The notes beneath the pieces are model-generated. The model saw only the letters and a program-made list of their open reading frames with translations, had not been told where the DNA came from and did not search any database. A program made the translations under genes and the position numbers. From assembly GCF_031846445.1 (NCBI RefSeq), contig NZ_JAVRHR010000005.1, positions 5,930-69,929 on the forward strand: DNA of 64,000 bases, given 5' to 3'. Shown here piece after piece: positions 36,131-45,033 of the stretch (positions are counted from its first letter, which is position 1; every line of letters begins with the position of its first letter). The DNA comes from Croceitalea rosinachiae. GTDB taxonomy: Bacteria > Bacteroidota > Bacteroidia > Flavobacteriales > Flavobacteriaceae.

Positions 36131-37897
36131 CTATGGAATTTGGTCTTTCCAATCTATGATTTTGAACTCCACGGCGTTAATTTTCTTTTTTAATTGGATA
36201 GGAGGATATGAGTTTTCTTCATTATCAAATGGTAGCCCTTCAACTACTGCTTCACTTGCCCAGTTACCTCTGGTAAACTTTAACATTGTTGGATAATGTA
36301 GCTTAACATTAATTTCTCTTTCAAAATCCGATATCCTTTCCATTCGAAAAACCGACCCCCAATTAGCTAAACTCCTTTGATTACCCGCAATATATACTTC
36401 ATCAGAAGCATTTGGAACGACTACCCTAATTCTGGTATCATAAGCTTCTAAACTAGTATTAAGAGCCAATCTGTGCGTTCTTTCTTCTTTCTGAGAAAAT
36501 GGGTTATTCTTAGTATACAGTTTAACCTTCTCATCAAAAACCTCTCGTCCATCAACAACAAAACTGTAGTCGTAAACTCCATCGGGCAAGTTCACCTTCA
36601 ACACCCAACCATCATTGGACTTGGACATATAATTGTATATACCCCCAGGTAAACCTTTTACAAAAACATCTCTGGCATCCCTGTTCTCATTAAGTTTTAT
36701 TGTCGTATTGAACCCTTTTTCAAACTCCCCATTAAAACGTGTAAGTATATAAGGTACATCCATACTGGTGTCTGGGTATTTTTTCTGATATTCTTTTACT
36801 ATTGCAATAGCTTTTCCTTTATTTCCTCTATTATAATATGCGATTGCACGAGCACCAATCATCCAATGTCCAATAGGGTCTGATTTTAGATATTCCTCTA
36901 AAAATGGCAAAGCGTTCAAATCATACTGACTACCAATTTGATTAGTTACAAATGCTGCAAGAACTGTATTCTTCATCTCACGATCCAGTTCAAAAGAGTT
37001 AAGTGTCTTTAATGCCTCTTCTTCATGACCTGCTTTATAGAGACTATAGGCCTGACTCAATGGGTGTTTGGGAAATAAATCTCTCATCAAATAGGATTTT
37101 TGCCCCCAACCCAATAGTTCTTTAATATTAACATTAAATGAGTTTTCATAATCAAGACCAAAAAAAAACCAGATATCTCCAGTAGTGAGATTTTGAATAT
37201 TCGAGTAAATTGTTGCTAATGGCCCCTTCTGAGCGGTTTTTTTGCATATAGCATTAAAAGTATCAAGACTAGGTCCTTTATTTTCTAAAACTTCTTTTGC
37301 AATTGGATACCTCCAGCAAGTGCCAGCATCTTCTTTGGCACAAATACTAAAATTTGTAGATAATTGATAAGGGGCATTTTTCAAAATACGACTACCGGTG
37401 GGGTCTATCATGCCGAAATTCCCATATTTATCTGCTAAATGCATTTGAGCACCCTTAAAACCTATATCAAACCAATAGACTTCAAAGAAATCTATTACCT
37501 CCTGAACAGTACCGAAATTAGCCAGTATATGACTCAAAATTGCTTGATCACCACCAGGGAAAGATTTCTTTTTATCCAGGTTGTTTATAATGTACTGTAC
37601 ACCCGATTCAGTGAGTATATTAAAATCATAGAACAATCCCGCTTCATTCATTCCACCCTGAATATTAAAGTTTTTACCATTTTCGGGGGAATCATAAGAA
37701 AGGGTGTAGTACCCATATTTTATGGATTGGTTTTTTGGGAAAACGTTTATATAATTATAAAAACTGAAGTTGTTATCCTCGTTATTTCCAACCCACACTT
37801 GACCATTTTTTGCGATGGCTGAAAATATGGTACAAGCGAATGCCTCAGAACATACTAATAGAAAAACTATTAAAATTTTAGATGATAAATATCTCAT
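36131..37897 (-). CDS. Exported Ntn-type hydrolase (C45/penicillin acylase-like) with C-terminal carbohydrate-binding-like region
   Basis: 588 residues. The signal peptide ends AFA and the next residue is Cys22, so signal cleavage would expose a nucleophile Cys. The following GNNEDNN and GGMNEAGLFYDFN motifs fit the C45/carcinine-hydrolase or acyl-transferase family of Bacteroidota. Residues about 280-380 look TPR-like, and about 395-455 (VKGLPGGIYNYM, DGVYDYSFVVDG) and 480-570 resemble glycogen- or starch-binding-like beta domains. It probably hydrolyses amide bonds of small periplasmic compounds. The substrate is unknown, and it is transcribed alone. Confidence 0.82.
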   Translation of the reverse strand: MRYLSSKILIVFLLVCSEAFACTIFSAIAKNGQVWVGNNEDNNFSFYNYINVFPKNQSIKYGYYTLSYDSPENGKNFNIQGGMNEAGLFYDFNILTESGVQYIINNLDKKKSFPGGDQAILSHILANFGTVQEVIDFFEVYWFDIGFKGAQMHLADKYGNFGMIDPTGSRILKNAPYQLSTNFSICAKEDAGTCWRYPIAKEVLENKGPSLDTFNAICKKTAQKGPLATIYSNIQNLTTGDIWFFFGLDYENSFNVNIKELLGWGQKSYLMRDLFPKHPLSQAYSLYKAGHEEEALKTLNSFELDREMKNTVLAAFVTNQIGSQYDLNALPFLEEYLKSDPIGHWMIGARAIAYYNRGNKGKAIAIVKEYQKKYPDTSMDVPYILTRFNGEFEKGFNTTIKLNENRDARDVFVKGLPGGIYNYMSKSNDGWVLKVNLPDGVYDYSFVVDGREVFDEKVKLYTKNNPFSQKEERTHRLALNTSLEAYDTRIRVVVPNASDEVYIAGNQRSLANWGSVFRMERISDFEREINVKLHYPTMLKFTRGNWASEAVVEGLPFDNEENSYPPIQLKKKINAVEFKIIDWKDQIP

Positions 37898-37952
37898 AAT
37901 AATGTATTCGAATTCGTTTAATAATGACCGTGCATTAGAGCGTCTTTTTATT

Positions 37953-38474
37953 TCATAAATATCTTTTGTTTATGATTTCCATATGCCATATTTCATGGCC
38001 CGTAATCGTAAAAGCAGCAGCCCTTGAAGACATTGGACCTAGCTGGATTTTACCAACGCGCTTCAAATCATCTACGGTCAAACTAGATAAAAGCCCAATG
38101 GAGTTAGCTCTTGAAATCTGATATTCATCGATCAATACTTCTATACTCTTTTCATTCGCCCTAGAAGGTTGTATGTATATTGACTGGTCAAAATCAGCAA
38201 GAACAGTTTTATCATTTCTCGCAATCCTAAAGCATCGGTACATAAAAATCCTTTCAGTATCAATTAAATGCTGAAAAACCTCTTTTATGGTCCATTTACC
38301 TTCTTCATATCTAAAAAGATGAAGATCAGATGGTATATTATTAAAAAAGTCTACCACTTCGACCAATGCAAGTTGAAAAGATTCAATTAAACCCGTAGAC
38401 TCATCAAGTTTATTTATATATCTCGAATAATATGGATGATATTCAACTTCATTTAAATCGGATATTACAGTCAT
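37953..38474 (-). CDS. DinB family protein
   Basis: 173 residues with the four-helix DinB/YfiT-like fold. The metal-binding histidines are in IKEVFQHLIDTERIF (helix 2) and ITGHEIWHMEIINKRYL (helix 4). The RYEEGKWTIKEV lead-in is standard for the family. Members are metal-dependent hydrolases or thiol transferases induced by stress, and no substrate can be assigned. It follows a lipoprotein gene by 7 nt. Confidence 0.88.
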   Translation of the reverse strand: MTVISDLNEVEYHPYYSRYINKLDESTGLIESFQLALVEVVDFFNNIPSDLHLFRYEEGKWTIKEVFQHLIDTERIFMYRCFRIARNDKTVLADFDQSIYIQPSRANEKSIEVLIDEYQISRANSIGLLSSLTVDDLKRVGKIQLGPMSSRAAAFTITGHEIWHMEIINKRYL

Positions 38475-38481
38475 TTTTAGT

Positions 38482-39267
38482 TTATTTATATATTATATTT
38501 TGAATTATAGGGTCGACAGTTGTGTATTCTTGTGGTATATAAGTTATTGCCTTTGGAATCAAATCGTTTAAATATTCTATTTGAAAACTTCGCTTTCCAT
38601 GTTTGTCAAGAATCATATTGTTTTCTGAAAGGCTTACTTCCCATTTAGTACTTTCACCCCATACCTCAGGCCTAAAACCCGGAGTAAAAGGAAGTCCAAA
38701 ATTTGGCTTTTTTCTATCATCATATTCAAAATGATGTACTTGCTCATATTCCTCACCTGTCCAAGAGTCTACCAATAGAAATATAGCTTCAACAACATTT
38801 TTATTTTGATCATCATAAATGAAACGAACATAAGGCTTTTCATCGTTTCTATTTATGGAAATGACCTTATCAATGTCATTGTAATTTAAATTCCTGGTAC
38901 TGATGATATTATCACTTTTTAAAATTGTCACTCTCTTAATTTTATCATCTTCATAATTATATTTGATTTTATAAGAAAATTCAGGAAAAGTGATATAATC
39001 ACGCTCTATTTCTATAAGAAAATTATTTTCATACTTGAATAAAAATTGTATTTCATTTTTATTCTCTAAGTCACTATAAGTAATTTTTGTAAGTCTTTTG
39101 TGATTGTCATATTGATAAATCCAGGTGGTATCTCCATCATAGTCGGTCATGTAGTCAACCAAACCGAGCTGAATCCTTAGGAGGTCCTTAATATCATTTT
39201 CCGAATCATCAATAGAACAGTTAAAACAGCAAATTGATAATATGAACAAACTCAATCTTTTCATCAT
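38482..39267 (-). CDS. Hypothetical lipoprotein with Rhs/YD-like beta repeats
   Basis: 261 residues with a lipoprotein signal (SICCFNCSIDD). The body repeats a Y-D-N/D-x-x-(K/R)-(L/I) pattern (WIYQYDNHKRLTKITYSD, FLFKYENNFLIEIER, FIYDDQNKNVVE, HFEYDDRKKPNF), typical of Bacteroidota lipoproteins with YD/RHS-like beta repeats. The function is unknown. Either of the first two Met codons may start it. It lies 7 nt upstream of the DinB gene. Confidence 0.75.
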   Translation of the reverse strand: MMKRLSLFILSICCFNCSIDDSENDIKDLLRIQLGLVDYMTDYDGDTTWIYQYDNHKRLTKITYSDLENKNEIQFLFKYENNFLIEIERDYITFPEFSYKIKYNYEDDKIKRVTILKSDNIISTRNLNYNDIDKVISINRNDEKPYVRFIYDDQNKNVVEAIFLLVDSWTGEEYEQVHHFEYDDRKKPNFGLPFTPGFRPEVWGESTKWEVSLSENNMILDKHGKRSFQIEYLNDLIPKAITYIPQEYTTVDPIIQNIIYK

Positions 39268-39382
39268 AAAAAATTTAGTGATATAAAATTATTATAATTA
39301 CCACAAGAAATTAATTATTATATTTGAAATTATTTTATATTTTATTTATTAAATAATGTTTTTATTAAAAATATCCTTATAA

Positions 39383-39826
39383 ATGAAAATTGATGAAATT
39401 AACTGGAAAATTCTGCAAATGTTACAAGAGAATGCTCGTGTGGCGTTGAAAGATTTGGCAAAGGAAGTTGGGCTTTCATCTCCGACGGTAGCAGAGCGCA
39501 TTCAAAAAATGGAAGATGCAGGCGTTATAGAATCATATAACACAAAAGTAAACCTAGATAAACTAGGTTATTCCCTAGGGGTTTATATTACTATTAAAAT
39601 TCGGTTTGGGCAAACCCAGCGCTTTGAGGAGTTTATTTTAACTGTTCCCGAAATTAGTGAGTGTCACAAACTTACAGGTAGAGATTGTATGCTTTTAAGA
39701 GGTGTTGTACGCGACCCTAAACATCTAGAAGAACTTAATGTGAGATTAGCTGTGTATGGAGAACTTACAACTTCCTTGATTTTGAACTCTGTCATGGATG
39801 GTAAAATCTATTGCGAACATTTCTGA
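39383..39826 (+). CDS. Lrp/AsnC family transcriptional regulator
   Basis: 147 residues. An AsnC-type helix-turn-helix (about 1-60, DEINWKILQMLQENARVALKDLAKEVGLSSPTVAERI) is followed by an RAM/ligand-binding domain (about 65-140, YITIKIRFGQTQRFEEFI, ECHKLTGRDCMLLRGVVRD). It should bind DNA as an oligomer and sense an amino acid or similar small molecule. It is the only plus-strand gene inside the proposed island. It could control the exported DJ-1-like gene downstream or the divergent lipoprotein, but no operator was found. Confidence 0.93.
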   Translation: MKIDEINWKILQMLQENARVALKDLAKEVGLSSPTVAERIQKMEDAGVIESYNTKVNLDKLGYSLGVYITIKIRFGQTQRFEEFILTVPEISECHKLTGRDCMLLRGVVRDPKHLEELNVRLAVYGELTTSLILNSVMDGKIYCEHF

Positions 39827-39997
39827 TAGCTTGATAAGCTTTGATTAGTATCTTTTATTTTCACGTCTTTTCTTTAAAGATATCCGGACAGCGTTTGAGG
39901 AAGAGATACCACAGGCCACAGAATATTTATTTTATCAATGATTTGGCAATTTAGTTTCACTATAAATCAATGAAAAAAGAATATTATTAGTAATTAC

Positions 39998-40681
39998 TTA
40001 TTCATAACCCTTATACTCCATATAATTTGCAGTATTCTTAGCAACTTCTTTACCATAGAATTTTTCAACTATATGAAAGGAAAGATCAATTCCGGCGGAG
40101 ATACCGGCTGATGTAAAAATTTTCTCATCTGATTGGATAAAACGCTTATTCTTTTGAGGCTTTGCACTAGGCACCATTTTCTCTATGAATGGATAAACCG
40201 TATTATGGGTACAATAGGGTTTATCGTCTAATTTACCAATCTTACCTAAGATAGCAGCTCCAGTACATACGCTCATTGTTAGTTCTGACTTCTCAACCAT
40301 TTTAGCCACCCAATTTAGAGCTTCATCATCCTGCGCCACTAGACTGGCTCCCATACCACCAGAAATAATTAATACGTCAAAATCTGGTGCATCTTTAAAT
40401 GAGTAATCAGGATTAACCGAAAGTCCGTTCATTGCTATAATCGGCTCTTTTGTTTTGGCTACAACACTTACCTCAAATAATTCATTATTATGAATCTGAT
40501 TTGATACTGAAAATACTTCAAAAGGACCTGCAAAATCCAACACTTCAGCATTTTTAAAAATTAATATCCCAACAGTTCTCTTCCCTTCAGTTATAGAATC
40601 TAATCTTACCTTATCATTTTTGTTAGCTTTTAGAATACCGAATGAAGCAAGGCATAAAATAGATATAAGAATATTTTTCAT
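39998..40681 (-). CDS. Exported DJ-1/PfpI family protein
   Basis: 227 residues with an N-terminal signal peptide (cleavage near ILKA). The DJ-1/PfpI core shows VGILIFKNAEVLDFAGPFEVF, VLIISGGMGAS and the nucleophile elbow MSVCTGAAILG with Cys139, and HNTVYPFI and SAGISAGIDL follow. This arrangement resembles isonitrile hydratase or AraC-associated DJ-1 domains, but it is exported, which is unusual for the family. Function unknown. It is convergent with the Lrp gene and close to the right end of the island. Confidence 0.87.
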   Translation of the reverse strand: MKNILISILCLASFGILKANKNDKVRLDSITEGKRTVGILIFKNAEVLDFAGPFEVFSVSNQIHNNELFEVSVVAKTKEPIIAMNGLSVNPDYSFKDAPDFDVLIISGGMGASLVAQDDEALNWVAKMVEKSELTMSVCTGAAILGKIGKLDDKPYCTHNTVYPFIEKMVPSAKPQKNKRFIQSDEKIFTSAGISAGIDLSFHIVEKFYGKEVAKNTANYMEYKGYE

Positions 40682-41208
40682 ACTGATTATTACTTTGAAT
40701 TGTTCAAAACAAAGATCTTTATAAAGAACGAAACACTATATTAGTTAATTAGGTTATTCAGCTATTATGATTTAAATTATTAATATTAATAACCTGTATG
40801 CCTAATTAAATTTTAACAAAGTGTAATTACTCTTTTAAAATTTATCAGCAACAAATAAGCTAGTGAAACTCAGTTTTGTGCTCTAAGCCCAAAATCCTGA
40901 TTTTTTCATTTGTAATATGTTCCAGCAATTAAAAAACTTGCTTGCGTTCGGACCTCTATTTCTCTTTAAGGATAAAATTATCATATTCCGTCAACCTATC
41001 CATTTCCCCCTTAAGCTTATAATATTCTAGTATATCAAAAAAAATCTAACAAAAATTTTGTGCAAAAATTAGGGTGAAGATTCATCCAAAAGTTTTTTGT
41101 GCTTATTCGAAAATATAGGAATATGGATTACCAAAGAAGAATGCATTTTAATTGATTCTAATTGGTTTGATAAACATTAATATTTGCTGAATTTTGAAGC
41201 GTTTGCAA
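40682..41208. other. Long AT-rich non-coding stretch before tRNA-Arg
   Basis: About 530 nt without a gene. The only coding-like trace is a 29-codon frame on the minus strand ending at about 40959-40961 (tail KLKGEMDRLTEYDNFILKEK), cut by a stop just upstream of a run of T. It may be a decayed gene end at the right side of the island; I could not assign it. Confidence 0.4.
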
Positions 41209-41245
41209 ATAAAAAAGCCTCAGAGAAGCAATAAACCTCTGAGGC
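41209..41245 (-). terminator. Terminator of tRNA-Arg
   Basis: A 9-bp perfect stem (arms 41217-41225 and 41237-41245) on the minus strand is followed by TTTTTT, 12 nt downstream of the tRNA-Arg CCA end. It is a typical Rho-independent terminator. Confidence 0.85.
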
Positions 41246-41256
41246 CCTGTGAATTC

Positions 41257-41333
41257 TGGTGATCGCGATAGGATTCGAACCTATGACCGTCTGCTTAGAA
41301 GGCAGATGCTCTATCCAGCTGAGCTACGCGACC
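41257..41333 (-). tRNA. tRNA-Arg (TCT)
   Basis: Minus-strand cloverleaf of 74 nt plus an encoded CCA at 41257-41259. The acceptor stem GGTCGCG pairs with CGCGATC (one G-U), the D-arm GCTC/GAGC, the anticodon stem and loop CTTCTAA with anticodon TCT (decodes AGA), and the T-arm TTCGAAT are all present. It is the last of three clustered tRNAs and has its own terminator. Its 3' half is duplicated at 26915-26959. Confidence 0.95.
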
Positions 41334-41343
41334 TTATCAATAA

Positions 41344-41376
41344 AATAAAAAAACCGAATCTTCCGATTCGGTTTTT
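41344..41376 (-). terminator. Terminator between tRNA-Pro and tRNA-Arg
   Basis: A 10-bp perfect stem with a 4-nt loop (arms 41351-41360 and 41365-41374) on the minus strand is followed by a T-rich tract. It lies 4 nt after the tRNA-Pro 3' end, so tRNA-Arg probably depends on read-through or its own promoter. Confidence 0.8.
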
Positions 41377-41377
41377 G

Positions 41378-41452
41378 TCGGGGTGGCAGGATTCGAACCT
41401 GCGACCTCCGCGTCCCAAACGCGGCGCGATAACCGGGCTACGCTACACCCCG
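41378..41452 (-). tRNA. tRNA-Pro (TGG)
   Basis: Minus strand, 75 nt. The acceptor stem CGGGGTG pairs perfectly with CACCCCG, the anticodon loop TTTGGGA carries TGG (decodes CCA and by wobble others), and the T-arm with TTCGAAT is intact. No CCA is encoded. It follows tRNA-Ser by 27 nt in the same direction. Confidence 0.94.
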
Positions 41453-41479
41453 ATGGCTATCTTTTGTTAAAAGAAATTG

Positions 41480-41563
41480 CGGAGAGAATGGGACTCGAAC
41501 CCATGCGACACTTACGCGTCGACAGATTAGCAATCTGCTCCGTTACCACTCCGGCACCTCTCC
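41480..41563 (-). tRNA. tRNA-Ser (GCT)
   Basis: Minus strand, 84 nt. The acceptor stem GGAGAGG pairs with TCTCTCC (one G-U), the anticodon loop TTGCTAA gives GCT (AGC/AGU), and a long variable arm between the anticodon and T-arms is characteristic of tRNA-Ser. Discriminator G. It is the first of the tRNA cluster, 42 nt downstream of a good promoter. Confidence 0.93.
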
Positions 41564-41604
41564 TTTAATCTTGTCTGTATAAGAACCTGCGCAAAACGCG
41601 GATG

Positions 41605-41635
41605 CAAAAATACTTTTTCATTATCAACAACGCAA
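41605..41635 (-). promoter_or_regulatory. Promoter of the tRNA-Ser/Pro(/Arg) cluster
   Basis: On the minus strand TTG (41633-41635), a 20-nt spacer, then TATTTTTG (41605-41612) match the Bacteroidota -33/-7 consensus. It lies 42 nt before the tRNA-Ser 5' end, a suitable distance for a short leader. Confidence 0.55.
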
Positions 41636-41684
41636 CTATTTTTAGTGGTTTTTTAAAGAATAATTTTATCGACCCATGAATTTA

Positions 41685-43724
41685 CTATTCAGGATATTCC
41701 ACCCTTAAATGATATATATTGGTCAATTTTTGTTTCAACACTTTTTTTACAGTCTCAATCTCTTTAAAGGTAATATTGGCGTTTAGAAATTGATTGGCTT
41801 GCATTTGTCCTTTTATGATTTTCTCAACAAACTCATCAATCATCATATAGGTAGGAGACTTTAAACTTTTTGATGCTGCTTCTACGGAATCAGCCATCAT
41901 TAAAATTGCAGTTTCTTTTGAAAAAGGTATGGGTCCTGGGTATCTAAATTGTGAATCTTCTACTTCTGGGTCCAACTCTTGCTGTTTTTTAAAGAAATAA
42001 TATACTAATGTCGTACCATGATGGGTTCTAAGAAAATCAATCACTCTATCTGGAAGCCCATTTTTCCTCGCTAGTTCAATTCCTTCTATTACATGGTCAA
42101 TAATGATTTTAGCACTCTCTTTCGGGGGTAAATCATCATGAGGATTTACATTGGTAATTTGATTCTCAATAAAATAAGTAGGATTGTTCATCTTACCAAT
42201 ATCGTGGTACAATGCCCCTACCCTTACCAACATTGAATTTGCCCCAATCTCATTGGCAGCAGCTTCAGCGAGATTTGCTACCTGTAGCGAATGATGAAAT
42301 GTGCCAGGAGCTTTATTCGATAATTCTTTTAAAAGTTTTGAATTGGTATCAGATAGCTCTAACAAAGACACATCTGATACCAAACCAAATATTTTTTCAT
42401 AAAGATATATTAATGGCTGTACGAAAAGTGTAATCATTCCATTTAAAAGAAAAATTCCGAAGGTTATTAATTCAATGTTCTCTAAGTTGCCTTCATGAAT
42501 GGTATGAAATGCGAAATAACCAGTGATATAGATAAGTGTAATCTGGCCGACAGATATAAACAAATTTGCTCTTTTGTAAAGCTCCGAAACAGTTAAAATA
42601 GTGACAATACCTGCAATAATCTGCAGAAATATATATTCAAAACTATTTGGTACTACAAAACCTAATATCAAGATGGTCAACACGTGTACAAAGAGTCCCA
42701 ATCTGGCATCGAAGAAGTTTTTAAGTATTAGGGGGAGAATGCAAAGTGGAACGACATAAACATAACTTTCATTGTTCTTTACGACCAAAGTAGTTACGAA
42801 AACCATTAAAAGAATATTCACAAAAATAAAAGTGACCTTAGTATTGTTTGAATAGATTTCAGGCCGATACTTTTTCAAGAATAAAAACAACATCATCAAT
42901 ACCAACGCCACTAAAACCGTATAACCAAAAAGTATAAAATAATAGTTACTACCTTTCCACAATTCAGATTCAAATTCTTCTTTCAAAGAATTCAGGATAT
43001 TAAAATTTTCAGATTCTACCACTTCTCCTTTGGCTATGATTAGTTTTCCTTCTAGTACATCGCCCCTGGTAAACGAAATTTTAGATAATTCATCTTCTAA
43101 AGCTTTATCTGATAAATTCTTATCATAAGAAGTGTTTGTCTGAATTACCCCTTTCAACAAAGCCGTTAATTGAGTTCGCAAAGCTTCTGGGTAAATGTTT
43201 TTTAATTCATTTTGAATAATGATCTCTGCTCTAGTGAAATCTACTATTTGGTCAGGTTGTAAATTCTTGGCCTCATTATTTACCACCAGCAAAATTCCTT
43301 TTCCTGAAATAGTCTGTTCAAATACCCCGTTTTTATAAATGGAGTCAAGTAGATTATTGCCTAGTCTAAAAAGGTCTCGCCTTTTTGATGCGGCCAATGC
43401 ATCTATTGGAAAAGTCTTTTCAAACTCTTGTGAATATTTTTGCTGGGCACTTTGATAAATAGCATCATCATAGGCATAGTATACTAAGATATTGTCAGTA
43501 AGATTTTTTTGTTCACTTTCAATCTCTTCAGCAGTCTTTTTAATCGAAAAATCAAAGGGTGCATAAAGGTTTTCATACTGCCAGGGTTTTCCTTTTTGAA
43601 ATTCATACTTGAACTTCCCTCCTCTTGGGAAGAAAAAAACAATAAGCGCAATAGAAATCAGATAAAGAAAATACTTGTAAAAGAGTGATTGCTTTTTGTA
43701 GAAATTGTCCAACGATTTTCCCAT
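41685..43724 (-). CDS. pgpH: 7TM-HD family membrane phosphohydrolase (PgpH-like)
   Basis: 679 residues from the ATG at 43722-43724. A TTG start seven codons upstream is possible but less likely, since this ATG has a GAGAAGAGG tract ahead of it. A first membrane helix, a large extracellular 7TM-HD domain (about 45-270), seven membrane helices (about 275-450) and a cytoplasmic HD domain (GALYHDIGKM, then HHGTT) are present. The family hydrolyses cyclic di-AMP in Listeria PgpH; whether the substrate is the same here is inference. Confidence 0.92.
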   Translation of the reverse strand: MGKSLDNFYKKQSLFYKYFLYLISIALIVFFFPRGGKFKYEFQKGKPWQYENLYAPFDFSIKKTAEEIESEQKNLTDNILVYYAYDDAIYQSAQQKYSQEFEKTFPIDALAASKRRDLFRLGNNLLDSIYKNGVFEQTISGKGILLVVNNEAKNLQPDQIVDFTRAEIIIQNELKNIYPEALRTQLTALLKGVIQTNTSYDKNLSDKALEDELSKISFTRGDVLEGKLIIAKGEVVESENFNILNSLKEEFESELWKGSNYYFILFGYTVLVALVLMMLFLFLKKYRPEIYSNNTKVTFIFVNILLMVFVTTLVVKNNESYVYVVPLCILPLILKNFFDARLGLFVHVLTILILGFVVPNSFEYIFLQIIAGIVTILTVSELYKRANLFISVGQITLIYITGYFAFHTIHEGNLENIELITFGIFLLNGMITLFVQPLIYLYEKIFGLVSDVSLLELSDTNSKLLKELSNKAPGTFHHSLQVANLAEAAANEIGANSMLVRVGALYHDIGKMNNPTYFIENQITNVNPHDDLPPKESAKIIIDHVIEGIELARKNGLPDRVIDFLRTHHGTTLVYYFFKKQQELDPEVEDSQFRYPGPIPFSKETAILMMADSVEAASKSLKSPTYMMIDEFVEKIIKGQMQANQFLNANITFKEIETVKKVLKQKLTNIYHLRVEYPE

Positions 43725-43840
43725 AGTACTCTTACCTCTTCTCAAAAATAGAAAAATATAAATTCATGCATTGAACAGACCTCACTTTAAAAGTAAATGC
43801 GTTTAATTTTAGTATTTTCGCAACATTAAATTTATGCATA

Positions 43841-45016
43841 ATGAAGGAAGTTGTCATTGTTTCTGCAGTACGCACACCCATTGGAAGTTTTATGGGTTCA
43901 TTATCAAGTATTCCAGCTCCAAAATTAGGCTCTATTGCCATAAAAGATGCTTTAGATAAAATTAATTTATCTCCAAAAATGGTAGATGAAGTTCTAATGG
44001 GCAATGTAGTACAAGCAGGTACGGGCCAAGCTCCAGCAAGGCAAGCAGCGATTTATGCAGGCATACCGGATACGGTGCCTTGTACCACTATAAATAAGGT
44101 TTGTGCCTCTGGCATGAAAACAGTAATGCAGGCAGCACAGGCCATAGCCTTAGGTGATGCCCATATCGTAGTTGCTGGTGGAATGGAAAACATGAGTTTG
44201 ATTCCTCATTATGTGCACATGAGAAATGGGGTAAAGTTTGGTCCTACATCACTTGTTGACGGTATGCAAAAAGATGGTTTAGTAGATGTGTATGATCAAA
44301 ACGCTATGGGAGTTTGTGCTGACGCGTGCGCTTCAGAGCATGATTTTAGCCGAGAAGATCAAGATAATTATGCAATTCAGTCTTATAATCGGTCATCAGA
44401 TGCATGGAAGGCCGGAAAATTTTCAAATGAGGTAGTTCCTGTTGAAGTTCCGCAAAGACGTGGTGAACCCATACTAGTTTCTGAAGATGAAGAATACAAA
44501 AATGTGAGGATTGAAAAAATTCCATCTTTACGACCTGCATTTACAAAAGATGGTACAGTTACTGCAGCAAATGCATCTACCATAAACGATGGAGCGGCCG
44601 CCCTAATACTTATGAGTGCTGAAAAAGCATCCGAATTAAAATTGCAACCACTTGTCACTATAAAAAGTTATGCTGATGCAGCCCAAGAACCAAAGTGGTT
44701 TACAACAGCTCCTGCGAAAGCACTTCCAAAAGCATTGGATAAGGCTGGTATTTCTATTGAAGATGTAGATTATTTTGAATTCAATGAAGCCTTTGCTGTA
44801 GTTGGCTTGGCGAACACAAAACTACTTGGCTTAACTGATAGCAATGTAAATGTAAATGGAGGCGCGGTTTCTTTAGGTCACCCATTAGGTTGCTCTGGTG
44901 CTAGGATTTTGGTTACACTAATACATATACTGCAACAAAACAATGCAAAAATTGGAGCAGCAGCTATTTGTAATGGCGGTGGTGGTGCTTCAGCCATGGT
45001 AATTGAACGTAGCTAA
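43841..45016 (+). CDS. Acetyl-CoA C-acyltransferase (thiolase)
   Basis: 391 residues, complete. The reactive Cys88 lies in NKVCASGMKTVM, the His in SLGHPLGCSGARI, and the C-terminal general base Cys in ICNGGGGASAMV; NEAFAV is also present. It condenses or cleaves acyl-CoA at the beta-keto step, either acetoacetyl-CoA formation or beta-oxidation. Sequence alone does not decide the direction. It is followed by the C40 protein gene after 17 nt and is divergent from pgpH. Confidence 0.95.
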   Translation: MKEVVIVSAVRTPIGSFMGSLSSIPAPKLGSIAIKDALDKINLSPKMVDEVLMGNVVQAGTGQAPARQAAIYAGIPDTVPCTTINKVCASGMKTVMQAAQAIALGDAHIVVAGGMENMSLIPHYVHMRNGVKFGPTSLVDGMQKDGLVDVYDQNAMGVCADACASEHDFSREDQDNYAIQSYNRSSDAWKAGKFSNEVVPVEVPQRRGEPILVSEDEEYKNVRIEKIPSLRPAFTKDGTVTAANASTINDGAAALILMSAEKASELKLQPLVTIKSYADAAQEPKWFTTAPAKALPKALDKAGISIEDVDYFEFNEAFAVVGLANTKLLGLTDSNVNVNGGAVSLGHPLGCSGARILVTLIHILQQNNAKIGAAAICNGGGGASAMVIERS

Positions 45017-45033
45017 ATTAGTCTGGTAATTAA

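Larger units (their letters stand above)
26915..41301. mobile_element. Proposed ancient genomic island at tRNA-Arg(TCT)
   Basis: The interval is bounded by a 45-nt imperfect direct repeat of the tRNA-Arg 3' half (26915-26959 and 41257-41301). It has a decayed integrase C-terminus just inside the left end and carries only accessory genes, while both flanks are core-type genes. The orientation is right: the intact tRNA reads into the island with its 3' end. No intact integrase, relaxase or transposase remains, so the element would be immobile. The boundary call is inference. Confidence 0.5.

Noticed and set aside
40930..41050. Minus-strand fragment ending LTEYDNFILKEK, possibly the end of a gene
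   Set aside because: Only 29 codons, cut by a stop beside a T-run, with no recognised relative; mentioned in the intergenic entry but not called as a gene.
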